Positions 1 to 7,434 of a DNA stretch of 19,805 bases are shown in pieces. A program made the position numbers and the translations under genes. Location: assembly GCA_038065125.1 (NCBI GenBank), contig JBBTRP010000067.1, positions 1 to 19,805 of the forward strand. The letters are read 5' to 3'. The notes under the pieces were generated by a model. That model worked only from the letters and a program-made list of their open reading frames with translations. It was not told where the DNA came from and made no database searches. The DNA comes from JBBTRP01 sp038065125. Lineage in GTDB: Bacteria; Patescibacteriota; Patescibacteriia; JACQRZ01. The first letter of the stretch is position 1. Every line of letters begins with the position of its first letter.

Positions 1-76
1 AGGAGGTGAATACGGCGTATTCATCGACGAGCGGTGAATTGTTTGCAGCCGAAAAATCATGATTACAGCAGAAGAG
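1..76. other. Left edge: possible gene ends, unresolved
   Basis: This is the stretch between the window edge and the stop codon of pyrD. On the plus strand, two frames stay open from the edge and stop at 35-37 and 60-62; either could be the tail of a gene that enters from the left and converges on pyrD. On the minus strand, an ATG at 58-60 opens a frame to the edge and could start a gene just after pyrD. All are too short to choose between. A near-perfect inverted repeat (GAATACG, one base, CGTATTC) sits at 8-22. No product can be named. Confidence 0.2.
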
Positions 77-1207
77 TTATTGCGCGACAGGTCTAATGGT
101 CCCGACCGCCTCGCCGATATTTGCAAAACCGTTTTTATGCAAGAGTCTCGCAAGTCCCTGATTTATTTCGCTAACTACCTGCGGGCCTTGATAGATCATC
201 CCCGTAATCATTTGAATGAGGGATGCGCCCAGAAGAATTTTCGTATACGCGTCCTGTGCGGAAAATACTCCTCCGCAACCAATAATCACGGCTGTCCCGC
301 CGGTCCAACGGTATACCTGCGCGATGAGTGCATTTGCAGCGTCCTCCATCGGCTTTCCACTAATCCCGCCGATATTCGGCACGACGTCTCCCGCAAGACG
401 AGCGTGGGAGCGATCCTTGACCAGGTTCGAGCAAATGTACCCCGCTACCCGATGAGACACGCACACCTCAAGGAGGCGATCGATGGTCTCTTGCGAAAGA
501 TCCGGCGAGAGCTTAAGGAAGAGGGGCTTTGGAGACTGAATGCGATCGATCCGGCCCAAAAGACGGTCAAGGAGTATCGGGTCGACGAAAGGTTGTCCGA
601 GAAGAGTATTCGGACAGCTGATGTTGACGGTTGTGTACGCGCCGCACTCCTTAAAGAGCCTGAGTGTTGTACAGTAGTCCTCGATCGCCTCATCGCTTGC
701 GCAGAGTGTTTGGTCGTTGGAAAGAGCGACGCTGATTCCTACCGGAAACTCAAACCGCTCACCGGTAATCCTTTTGTAGATCTCATCAGCGCCCTCGTTC
801 TTCAGGCCGTAGTTAATAACCAGTCCGCGGCTGTTGACGAGCCGCCAGAGTCGTTTCCCCGGATTTCCCGCGTACGGCCGCGCGGTGATCGATCCCACCT
901 CGCAAAATCCGAATCCGACCGAGGGCATCAGTCGCGTCAGTCGGGCGTCCTTGTCAAATCCTGCCGAAAGTCCGATCGGATTCTTAAACCGAATGCCGAG
1001 GAGTGTTTGCTCCAGCGCCGGATGAGAGTAGGAAAATGAAAAGGCGACAGCCTTCTTCGTTGCGGGATTGCCGCCCAGAAACACTCCGAAACGGACCATC
1101 CGGTCGTGCACGCGCTCAGCGTCGAAACAAAAGAATATACGTCTGCACAACTGCCGATACAGCGAACCGATCAGAGAGTTTCTGATCGCGATCAAAATTT
1201 CCTTCAT
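77..1207 (-). CDS. pyrD: Dihydroorotate dehydrogenase, quinone-type (class 2)
   Basis: 376 residues, oxidising dihydroorotate to orotate in pyrimidine synthesis. Class 2 enzymes sit on the membrane and pass electrons to quinone. The N-terminal ~45 residues form the amphipathic extension typical of class 2, then the FMN-binding TIM barrel follows: GLSAGFDKDA at 79-88, EVGSITARP at 103-111, an N-x-S-x-PNT motif near 195-201, KLSPDLS at 232-238, GGISGKPM at 280-287 and the phosphate-binding IIGCGG / LGASL near 308-330. The residue at the catalytic-base position is Cys198, where E. coli and human class 2 enzymes have Ser; Cys is typical of class 1. The PGLR stretch after PNT is also absent. The ATG at 1207 gives a normal class 2 length. 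A strong hairpin lies three bases before the start. No other pyr gene is in the window. The family call is firm; whether the electron acceptor is quinone is inferred. Confidence 0.95.
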   Translation of the reverse strand: MKEILIAIRNSLIGSLYRQLCRRIFFCFDAERVHDRMVRFGVFLGGNPATKKAVAFSFSYSHPALEQTLLGIRFKNPIGLSAGFDKDARLTRLMPSVGFGFCEVGSITARPYAGNPGKRLWRLVNSRGLVINYGLKNEGADEIYKRITGERFEFPVGISVALSNDQTLCASDEAIEDYCTTLRLFKECGAYTTVNISCPNTLLGQPFVDPILLDRLLGRIDRIQSPKPLFLKLSPDLSQETIDRLLEVCVSHRVAGYICSNLVKDRSHARLAGDVVPNIGGISGKPMEDAANALIAQVYRWTGGTAVIIGCGGVFSAQDAYTKILLGASLIQMITGMIYQGPQVVSEINQGLARLLHKNGFANIGEAVGTIRPVAQ

Positions 1208-1210
1208 AAC

Positions 1211-1238
1211 GAATCTCGGCAGATCTTCGCCGAGATTC
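1211..1238 (-). promoter_or_regulatory. Perfect 10-bp hairpin just before the pyrD start
   Basis: The arms GAATCTCGGC (1211-1220) and GCCGAGATTC (1229-1238) pair perfectly around an 8-base loop (1221-1228). On the pyrD strand the 3' arm ends three bases before the ATG. No U-tract follows on the minus strand and no plus-strand gene needs a terminator here, so a simple intrinsic terminator fits poorly. It could hide the start site or control pyrD translation, or mark the end of the upstream cassette; this is inference. Confidence 0.5.
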
Positions 1239-1267
1239 TTTAATTGATTAACTACGCGTACACGTGT

Positions 1268-1753
1268 CTACTCTTTTTTGTCTCGTGGTCTTTGCGGCAT
1301 TTCGGCTCTGATCTGAATCGATTCGGCGGCGATGCTGCCGTCGTCATTTGCCATTCCGTTTGCAAACACGTTTGTGCCGATGGACAGATCAGCCAAAGAA
1401 CCATTCATGCTCTTGACGATCTGGGTTGAGGATCCGAAAAAAATGATTTTTGATCCACCATCGCGAAGTTTTACGGTTACGCTTGTCTCGTCCTTTGCAA
1501 TGATCTCGCCTAGGGTACCGGGACCGCTTTGCGCTCCTCGCTTCCCGCCCTGCCCGCTGCCACGCCGCGCCATAAACTGCGCACGCTCCTCGGGAGAAAG
1601 ATTAGGATCATTTGCGCGGCTTTCCCAACCCTCTGATACGCTGCGAGTATTTTTTGCATACTGCATCCCGCCATAAAAACCTATTCCTCCTCCCACCAGA
1701 AGCGCGATTAACGATGGAACAATAATCTTCCCCATAAACACGCTGCTTTTCAT
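1268..1753 (-). CDS. Membrane-anchored DUF5666-like protein
   Basis: 161 residues. Residues about 8-28 form one Gly-rich hydrophobic segment, either a membrane anchor or an uncleaved signal. A charged Pro/Gly/Arg linker (about 40-75) contains LSPEERAQF. The C-terminal domain (about 78-152) has alternating strands: GEIIAKDETSVTVKL, then a strand ending FFGSSTQI, then a DLSIGTNVFANG turn and a final SIQIR. That pattern resembles the small OB-like DUF5666 domain found in exported proteins. The ATG lies three bases after the stop of the permease gene, so it is the last gene of the HlyD/ABC cassette and probably acts on the outer face of the membrane with it. The molecular role is unknown. The DUF5666 link rests on pattern recognition only. 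Confidence 0.7.
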   Translation of the reverse strand: MKSSVFMGKIIVPSLIALLVGGGIGFYGGMQYAKNTRSVSEGWESRANDPNLSPEERAQFMARRGSGQGGKRGAQSGPGTLGEIIAKDETSVTVKLRDGGSKIIFFGSSTQIVKSMNGSLADLSIGTNVFANGMANDDGSIAAESIQIRAEMPQRPRDKKE

Positions 1754-1756
1754 GAA

Positions 1757-2968
1757 TTATTCGTGGCGGAGCGCATCGATCGGATTCAAGCGCGCTGCCC
1801 GATGCGCCGGATAGTACCCGAAAACGATCCCGATGCCGGCAGACACGCAAAATGCCAAGGCAACCGAGGAAAGCGAGACACGCGTGGCAATGCCGCCGAA
1901 GGTGGAAACGACAAATGCGACGCCGCTTCCCAGGACTATCCCGATCATACCACCGATAAACGTGAGCACAACCGCCTCGGCAAGAAACTGCACCGTGATA
2001 TCGCGTGATTTGGCGCCGATGCTTTTGCGAAGGCCGATCTCGCGCGTGCGCTCGGTCACTGCCGTGAGCATCATATTCATGATTCCGATCCCGCCGACAA
2101 CGAGCGAGATTCCGGCGATGGAGGCGAGAAATAGCGTGAATGCGGTGGTGACCTGGTTGAGAGTTCCCAAAATATCAGCCTGCGAGATGATGGAAAAATC
2201 CGGATCACTCACCCGATGCCGTTGAACGAGAAGGGCGGTTGCCGCATCTTTCACCTCTGTCATCCCGTTCTTATCGGTGACCGTAACCGCAATGGTCGAA
2301 AGGTAGTCGACGCCGGCAAGGATTTTCTGCATGGTCGAGAGTGGCACGATAATCGTATCATCGGGGTTGAAAAATCCCGATCCGCCCTTTGCGGCAAGAA
2401 TGCCGATCACCCGGAATTGGATCTTGTTGATGCGAACGGTCTTACCCAAAGGATCATCGGTACCGAAAAGATCGCTCGCGGCAGAGGGCCCGAGGACCGC
2501 GACGCGCGCGCCGCTACGAATATGTCCGCCGGACAGAAATGCGCCACTTGAAAGCATCACATTGCGCACGCCAAGATACTCATCGGTTGCGCCGATCACG
2601 GTCGAATTCGTATTCATGCCAACCTCAGAAATGATTTGGAAACGACGCTGAAGTTCTTCAGAAAGAGCAGCGACCCCGGGCAAGGAGCGAATCGCATCGG
2701 CATCTTCGTTCTTCAAGGTCTGCCCCGTCCCCCTGCCGGATGAGATGATTCCACGACCCGGTTGCGCGGTGCCCGGAATAATGGTCAACAGATTGGAGCC
2801 AAGACCTTCGATACTCGATTGAATCGCACCTTGAGCACCCTGGCCGATCGAGACCATCGCAATCACGGATGCGATGCCGATCACGATACCAAGAATAGTT
2901 AAAGACGATCTCACCTTGTTGCTCGTCAGACTTGTGGCGGTCTCTTCGACAAGATCAAGAATAGTCAT
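1757..2968 (-). CDS. MacB/FtsX-type ABC transporter permease
   Basis: 403 residues with the MacB layout. A first membrane helix (about 22-45, containing SSLTILGIVIGIASVIAMV) is followed by a large extracytoplasmic domain (about 50-275) and three C-terminal helices (about 280-390) of FtsX type. The conserved cytoplasmic motif TERTREIGLRKSIGA lies between the second and third helices. It has no fused ATPase; that is the separate gene upstream, whose end overlaps this start by four bases (ATGA), which implies translational coupling. MacB-type proteins are mechanotransmitters that drive export of substrates from outside the inner membrane rather than pumping across it. With the adjacent adaptor it should form a MacAB-like export or peptide/lipid-handling machine. 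The substrate is unknown. Confidence 0.93.
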   Translation of the reverse strand: MTILDLVEETATSLTSNKVRSSLTILGIVIGIASVIAMVSIGQGAQGAIQSSIEGLGSNLLTIIPGTAQPGRGIISSGRGTGQTLKNEDADAIRSLPGVAALSEELQRRFQIISEVGMNTNSTVIGATDEYLGVRNVMLSSGAFLSGGHIRSGARVAVLGPSAASDLFGTDDPLGKTVRINKIQFRVIGILAAKGGSGFFNPDDTIIVPLSTMQKILAGVDYLSTIAVTVTDKNGMTEVKDAATALLVQRHRVSDPDFSIISQADILGTLNQVTTAFTLFLASIAGISLVVGGIGIMNMMLTAVTERTREIGLRKSIGAKSRDITVQFLAEAVVLTFIGGMIGIVLGSGVAFVVSTFGGIATRVSLSSVALAFCVSAGIGIVFGYYPAHRAARLNPIDALRHE

Positions 2969-3681
2969 GCTGTCTTTGCGATTCGTGGACGTGACACCGT
3001 CACGTCTTCAGTAATCAGTCCGTCGCGAATCGTAATGATACGACCGGTATGCTCGGCGACCGCGAGTTCGTGGGTAATCAGGATAATGGTATGTCCTGCG
3101 GTGCGATGCAGCGCCTGCAGCGCCGCCAGGACGCTTTCACCTGTCTTTGAATCGAGATTTCCGGTCGGCTCGTCGGCCAAAAGCAATGAAGGGTTGTTCA
3201 CAAGCGCGCGCGCGATCGCGACGCGCTGCATCATTCCACCCGAAAGTTGATTCGGACGGTAGGACCAAAACGTGTCAGGAAGCGCTGCCGTCCGTAACGC
3301 CTTTGAGGCCGCTGTTTCGCGATGCGCGCGGCTTGTATGCGCATACACCAACGGAAGAAGTACGTTTCGAAATACCGTGGTGCGCGAGAGGAGATTATAT
3401 GACTGGAATACGAATCCAATTTTTTCGTTTCGGATAGCCGCGAGGTCGTCGTCGGAGAGATCGGACACGTCCCGGCCATCCAGTAGGTACGTTCCGCTCG
3501 TTGGCGTATCCAAGCACCCCAGAATATTCATGAGCGTCGACTTGCCCGATCCTGACGGGCCCATGATCGCAACACACTCCCCATCTGCAATGGTAAACGT
3601 CAGCCCTCTCAACACCGGCGTCTCAAGGTCTCCGTTCCTATATGACTTCGCGAGGTCACGACATTCGATCAAGCTTTTCAT
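2965..3681 (-). CDS. ABC transporter ATPase, MacB/LolD type
   Basis: 238 residues, a complete nucleotide-binding domain: Walker A GPSGSGKST at 41-49, Q-loop Gln93, signature LSGGM at 146-150 followed by QRVAIARAL, Walker B LLLADE at 166-171 with the DEPTGNLDSKTGE stretch typical of the MacB/LolD/FtsE group, and the H-loop in ILITHE. The signature reads LSGGMMQ where the family usually has LSGGQQQ or LSGGEQQ, a mild variant. The ATG at 3681 is 12 bases after the adaptor stop, and the stop overlaps the permease start by four bases. It powers the MacB-type permease. Confident at family level. Confidence 0.95.
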   Translation of the reverse strand: MKSLIECRDLAKSYRNGDLETPVLRGLTFTIADGECVAIMGPSGSGKSTLMNILGCLDTPTSGTYLLDGRDVSDLSDDDLAAIRNEKIGFVFQSYNLLSRTTVFRNVLLPLVYAHTSRAHRETAASKALRTAALPDTFWSYRPNQLSGGMMQRVAIARALVNNPSLLLADEPTGNLDSKTGESVLAALQALHRTAGHTIILITHELAVAEHTGRIITIRDGLITEDVTVSRPRIAKTA

Positions 3682-3693
3682 ACCATCATCCCG

Positions 3694-5733
3694 TCATCGA
3701 AAGCCTCCGCGCCCCCCACCTCCACCGCCGGGCATACCAGGAATACGAAATGCAGGCGCGCCCGGTGATTGCGATGATGTCGCTTTTGCCTGTTGTTGAA
3801 TGATTGAGGAAATGACCAGATCTCCCTCGGCAAGCCCCTCGGTGACCTCGCTCACCTCGTCGTTTGCAATGCCGGTGCTAATCGTTTGACGGCGCGGGGA
3901 CGATTTCAGAAAAACGCCCGTACCATCACCAACCTGAAGGCTCGCACGGTCGGTGGACGAGGGAGTCTCGACATACTGGGAGCTATTCTGTGATTTGATC
4001 GCGCTCAAGGGGACGAGCAGCACGTCCGATTTTGAGTCGGTGATAATGTTTGCAGTCACGCTCATTCCTGGCTTGATGCGCGAATCTTGCGTGTCAAATC
4101 GAATGGTCGCGGTGTAGGAAACCACGCCCTGGGAAACCGTACCGATCGTGTCGATGTCGGCAACCGAACCCGAGATGCTCACTTCAGGCAACGCGTCGAA
4201 TTCAAGCGTCGCCTTCTGTCCGATGGCCACGCGCGCCGTGTCAACCTCGTTCAAAGATATCTCCGCGACCCGTTGAGACGTAATGAGTGTCGCGATTGCC
4301 GCACTCGGCGAAACCGAGTCCCCGATTTTGATATCCATATTCGCGATCAGTCCGTCCACGGGCGCGCGAACCGTATACTCTTCAACTTTTTCATTGGCAT
4401 CCGCGAGGGCGTTTTCTTTCTGTTGGATCGCGAGCTGCTGCGACTGAATGTCAATGAGTTCAGTTCCTTTTCGCAGCTTAAGAAGCGCCTCCTTTTTTTC
4501 TGTTATCACCCGGTTTGTACTCTCCAACGCGTTCTGTCGCGATTTCACAACGAGCTGTTGCGATTGAACGTCCAGATGATCAGCACCTTCTTGTAATTCT
4601 CTGAGTGACTGTTCTTTTTCTCTGATCGAGCGCGCAGAGCTCTTTTTTGCATTCTCCCCGGTGTCGATTGTTTTCCGCGCGGTTGAGAGCGCAAGGAGAT
4701 GATCGTTGCTCTTGGTGGTGTAGGTGTCGATTGCGCTTTGGTGTGTCGCAAGAACTGTCGGCACAGTGACATTGATTTCTTTCAATGCGTCTCCAACATA
4801 ATCAAGGAAAGTATTTCCCGCTTTGACCGCCTCGACAATTCGCTGTACGGTGCTCTCCGTCTCTTTTAGGAGTGTGTCAAGAGCGCTTGCGTCTGCACTG
4901 CGCGCTGTTCCTTTGTAGTGTTCAAAATTTACCGTGTACGCATCGCGTGCCACGCCGTATGAGAGTGTCACATCGTTTTTATACAGGGTAATTTTATCTG
5001 ATCGGTATTTGATGAGTTGATTTGAATACCAATCGAGATTTGATTGATTCCGATCAATGGTGCTTTGAATAAAAATATCATTGATCCCCGTAAGAATCGT
5101 GGGCATATCAATGAATGCGCCGGAAATTTTATTGAATGCGTCCTCCCGTGTTTTAGAAAGATCATCAATCGCCTTGCCCTCCGATTCCCGCGCTTGGGTT
5201 ACGGCGTTTCCCGCCTGAAGAACCGCGAGGTCGTCGGCGGGCTTGGTCAATTTCTCCAATGCGAGTTTTGCGGATGTGAGATCATCACTCGCCTTGTCTT
5301 TTGCCTCTTGCGCTTGAATGATGGCGTTTTCCGCCTGCAAAAGAGCAAATGGATCAACCGGTTGTGTCAACTTGGAAAGAGTTAGTCGCGCGGACATAAG
5401 TGCGGCATGCGCGTCCCGGATCGCTTTTTTTGCGTCGCGTGCGTCTAGCTCGACAAGGATATCCCCCGCTTTTACTTCGCGGCCTGCGGGTGCGAGTAGT
5501 GAGAGTACTGTTCCGGTGGTTTTCGGTTTCACGTCAAATTGATTCTGCGGCGTCACCTGCCCGGTTCCGGACACCAAGGAAGATATAAACCCTCGCTCGA
5601 CCTTTGCAAGGACGTATTTGGGGCGTGCAGTTTCCTGTTTCTTTGCCGTATAAAAAAAATATCCGCTTCCCCCGACGATGACCGCCGCGGCGAGTATGAA
5701 GGGGACCAGAGGAAATCCGTGTTTCTTTTTCAT
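3694..5733 (-). CDS. Long HlyD/MacA-like membrane-fusion (adaptor) protein
   Basis: 679 residues, against roughly 370-400 for typical MacA. A short Lys-rich N-terminus and one membrane helix (about 9-29) are followed by the first lipoyl half (about 64-97, AGREVKAGDILVELDARD), an ascending helix, a descending helix and the second lipoyl half (about 455-485, VRAPVDGLIANMDIKIGDSV). Beta-barrel and membrane-proximal domains run to about 645 (IKPGMSVTANI at 553-563). The C-terminal tail is low complexity, rich in Gly. The helical arms contain 40-residue repeats (115-154/155-194 up, 380/420 down), and between them sits an extra segment of about 170 residues (195-365) where short adaptors have only a tip. 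It is the first gene of the cassette, with the ATPase 12 bases downstream. The -10 box ends eight bases before the ATG, so the mRNA would be nearly leaderless. Confidence 0.92.
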   Translation of the reverse strand: MKKKHGFPLVPFILAAAVIVGGSGYFFYTAKKQETARPKYVLAKVERGFISSLVSGTGQVTPQNQFDVKPKTTGTVLSLLAPAGREVKAGDILVELDARDAKKAIRDAHAALMSARLTLSKLTQPVDPFALLQAENAIIQAQEAKDKASDDLTSAKLALEKLTKPADDLAVLQAGNAVTQARESEGKAIDDLSKTREDAFNKISGAFIDMPTILTGINDIFIQSTIDRNQSNLDWYSNQLIKYRSDKITLYKNDVTLSYGVARDAYTVNFEHYKGTARSADASALDTLLKETESTVQRIVEAVKAGNTFLDYVGDALKEINVTVPTVLATHQSAIDTYTTKSNDHLLALSTARKTIDTGENAKKSSARSIREKEQSLRELQEGADHLDVQSQQLVVKSRQNALESTNRVITEKKEALLKLRKGTELIDIQSQQLAIQQKENALADANEKVEEYTVRAPVDGLIANMDIKIGDSVSPSAAIATLITSQRVAEISLNEVDTARVAIGQKATLEFDALPEVSISGSVADIDTIGTVSQGVVSYTATIRFDTQDSRIKPGMSVTANIITDSKSDVLLVPLSAIKSQNSSQYVETPSSTDRASLQVGDGTGVFLKSSPRRQTISTGIANDEVSEVTEGLAEGDLVISSIIQQQAKATSSQSPGAPAFRIPGMPGGGGGGRGGFR

Positions 5734-5741
5734 ATGAGTTC

Positions 5742-5771
5742 ATTATCGCGCCGAAAAGTTCCGATTGTCAA
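5742..5771 (-). promoter_or_regulatory. Promoter of the HlyD/ABC cassette
   Basis: On the minus strand TTGACA (5771-5766) and GATAAT (5747-5742) are 18 bases apart, close to sigma-70 consensus. The expected transcript start is 1-2 bases before the ATG at 5733. The -35 box overlaps the -35 box of the opposite promoter for the VIT1-like gene. Confidence 0.7.
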
Positions 5772-5793
5772 CAACTCGATGAACTGCTACACT
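5765..5793 (+). promoter_or_regulatory. Promoter of the VIT1-like transporter gene
   Basis: TTGTCA (5765-5770), a 17-base spacer, and TACACT (5788-5793). Transcription would start about seven bases later, at the ATG at 5800, giving a leaderless mRNA. This geometry is why 5800 is chosen over the in-frame ATG at 5779, which lies inside the promoter spacer. Confidence 0.6.
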
Positions 5794-5799
5794 GACAGT

Positions 5800-6300
5800 A
5801 TGGTCCCCCAAGGAAAAATCATCTTCGTGCGCAATTTCATCTTCGGCGTTGAGGACAGCCTTGTTTCCACCCTTGGATTTCTTGCCGGCATTGCCGTTGC
5901 GGGCATCGCGACACGGGAACTGGTCACCTCAGGTATTGTCCTTATTCTCGTGGAAGCGTTTTCGATGGGCGTTGGGAGTTTTCTCTCAGAGGAGTCTGCA
6001 GAAGAGGTTGAGGAGCACCGGGAGGTCCCGATGAAAAAACCGCTTGACGCCGCGGCGATCATGTTTTTCTCTTACATCTTTGCGGGACTTATTCCCCTGG
6101 GTCCCTATGTCATCTTTCCGCGCGACACCGCATTTTGGACCTCAATCGGGCTCTCGCTGTTCGCACTTTGGTCTTTAGGATTTTTCCGAGGAAAAATTTC
6201 GGCTATCAATCCCTTCAAAAGCGGTCTTCGAATCCTGGTTGTCGGTGGATGCGCCATGGCAATCGGCGCACTCATCGGCGGATTACTGGGTAATCGATAA
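5800..6300 (+). CDS. VIT1/CCC1-family metal transporter-like membrane protein
   Basis: 166 residues, mostly membrane helices. The start FVRNFIFGVEDSLVSTLGFL matches the first helix of the VIT1/CCC1 family (iron/manganese transport), with an acidic residue in the GxxD motif. The second helix carries EAFSMGVGSFLSEES, the family's second conserved helix, followed by an acidic stretch (EEVEEHRE) in the loop where plant and yeast members bind metal. Two or three further helices follow (about 84-105, 112-128, 143-163). The protein is short for the family but all five helix blocks seem present. Family members move Fe2+ or Mn2+ out of the cytosol; substrate here is inferred. It is divergent from the ABC cassette, and its 3' end overlaps the convergent gene by 18 bases. 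Confidence 0.85.
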   Translation: MVPQGKIIFVRNFIFGVEDSLVSTLGFLAGIAVAGIATRELVTSGIVLILVEAFSMGVGSFLSEESAEEVEEHREVPMKKPLDAAAIMFFSYIFAGLIPLGPYVIFPRDTAFWTSIGLSLFALWSLGFFRGKISAINPFKSGLRILVVGGCAMAIGALIGGLLGNR

Positions 6301-6765
6301 GCCTTCAAGATCGGCGATCAGCACGGGAGAAAAATCAATGATCGGAATATCATTTTTGTGGCAGAAGTTACGCTCCCATCGACTGCCAGTTGACTGCTCC
6401 CATCCGGGCAAGAAATGTACGGCGCTGATATGACCCGACCCGATGACCCCGCCGAAAAAAACCTCAAGAAGTTCAAAGCAATACTCGTTCGGACTGCGTT
6501 CATCGATCAGGCGCAGCATGGACTCCTGAAACACCATGATATCAAAAACCGCATGCCCTTTGCGGGTAAGAAGTTCGGTTGCCGCATGGAATAATGCGAC
6601 ATTTTCCTCGACCGACCCACGCCCGCCGGTGGTCACGGGCCCTGACAGTTGAATCGTTGGCTTGGGAAGGCGCGAAGCGAGTGGAAGAGCGATCTCAAGA
6701 AGCTCATGGAAGTTCCGCGCTTTAAAAATGCGATCGCGCTCGCTGTCGATTATGAAGCGGTGCAT
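6283..6765 (-). CDS. Nucleoside deoxyribosyltransferase-fold (DUF4406-like) protein
   Basis: 160 residues from the ATG at 6765; a longer frame to 6879 would run far into the NUDIX gene and is not preferred. After an N-terminal helical part, the core starts at about 37 with a strand and glycine turn (IQLSGPVTTGGRGSVEEN), then helix AATELLTRKGHAVFD, and near the C-terminus FLPGWEQSTGSRWE, with Glu131 at the place of the conserved acidic residue of this fold. This is the pattern of DUF4406 and nucleoside 2-deoxyribosyltransferases, which cut or transfer the N-glycosidic bond of nucleosides or nucleotides. It overlaps the upstream NUDIX gene by 16 bases, so the two are probably translated together and may both handle modified nucleotides. 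The exact reaction is unknown. Confidence 0.7.
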   Translation of the reverse strand: MHRFIIDSERDRIFKARNFHELLEIALPLASRLPKPTIQLSGPVTTGGRGSVEENVALFHAATELLTRKGHAVFDIMVFQESMLRLIDERSPNEYCFELLEVFFGGVIGSGHISAVHFLPGWEQSTGSRWERNFCHKNDIPIIDFSPVLIADLEGLSITQ

Positions 6766-7202
6766 AGTAGTTGTTCGTCGGCAAGATAGCGAATCACGTG
6801 ATCGCCATCCTTGATTACGGCAAGGTCCTTTGACTCGTCTGGCGTCGCCCACCGATACTCGGTGTGTTCGCCTTCGCACAGACGAACCATGGGGAGGTCT
6901 TGCAGCGCAAGCCGAAATACATGATAGATAAAATCACCCTCTGGCCAACGGACGTAAAAAGTCGTGAGAAACGAAAATTCCTCGGAACCGAATATTAGTC
7001 CGGTCTCCTCGCGCACCTCTCTCACAACTGCATCCAGGGGCGATTCGCCCCGCTCAAGCTTCCCCCCGGGAAACCCCCACGTCATCGGGCGTGGACGGGA
7101 GACGTGTCGAAACAAAAGAAGAACGCGGCCCTGATATTCCATCGCGCATCCCGACGCTTCCATTATTGGTGAAAAATCCTCGGGTTTTTCCAAAAAAATC
7201 AT
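6750..7202 (-). CDS. NUDIX hydrolase
   Basis: 150 residues. A complete NUDIX box, G-x5-E-x7-R-E-V-x-E-E-x-G-L, begins at Gly47 (GKLERGESPLDAVVREVREE) inside the usual strand-helix context (WGFPGGKLERGE). The family hydrolyses nucleoside diphosphates linked to another group, for example oxidised dNTPs or nucleotide sugars. The N-terminus (GCAMEYQGRVLLLFRHVSRP) is the first strand of the fold. Substrate cannot be read from the sequence. It is the first gene of a two-gene unit, overlapping the deoxyribosyltransferase-fold gene by 16 bases. A 6-bp hairpin (7214-7219 with 7229-7234) lies in its short leader; no clear promoter was found. Confidence 0.93.
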   Translation of the reverse strand: MIFLEKPEDFSPIMEASGCAMEYQGRVLLLFRHVSRPRPMTWGFPGGKLERGESPLDAVVREVREETGLIFGSEEFSFLTTFYVRWPEGDFIYHVFRLALQDLPMVRLCEGEHTEYRWATPDESKDLAVIKDGDHVIRYLADEQLLCTAS

Positions 7203-7434
7203 AACAATCGCTCGAGGGAAGTTATTACTCCCTCAATGTGATTGAACACAATTTTTAGCTCTCGGTCAAGATTTTTTCGTCGAGACAAACCACTCCTTGC
7301 TGACTTTGGCACACCGAAAACCGATAGGGGTTGTGCCCCAGTTGGCGAATGAATGGTAAAAAAGTAAGCGGTGACCCGTACCCCCGTGACAAGACCAATG
7401 ATCCTGGTATTCTGTAGACACCTACCATTCTCCT
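7203..7434. other. Divergent intergenic region, NUDIX / ZIP
   Basis: About 230 bases between two divergent genes, the longest gene-free stretch in the window. It holds the 6-bp hairpin 7214-7234 (GAGGGA / TCCCTC, 9-base loop) close to the NUDIX start and the ZIP promoter at 7386-7413. I see no tRNA, small ORF or repeat in the rest. Confidence 0.5.
7386..7413 (+). promoter_or_regulatory. Promoter of the ZIP transporter gene
   Basis: GTGACA (7386-7391), a 16-base spacer, and TATTCT (7408-7413) preceded by TGG, which makes an extended -10. The leader would be about 15 bases, without a Shine-Dalgarno sequence. Confidence 0.55.

Noticed and set aside
59..1039. 326-residue plus-strand open frame opposite pyrD
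   Set aside because: It lies antisense to a clear PyrD, shows no family pattern, and its length is expected from GC-rich codon structure on the other strand.
4087..4596. Arg-rich plus-strand open frame inside the HlyD-like gene
   Set aside because: Reverse reading of a coiled-coil gene; no start signal or family pattern.
6766..6879. Longer N-terminus for the deoxyribosyltransferase-fold protein
   Set aside because: It would run through the NUDIX coding region and the added residues are Arg/Ser-rich with no fold match; the ATG at 6765 is better.
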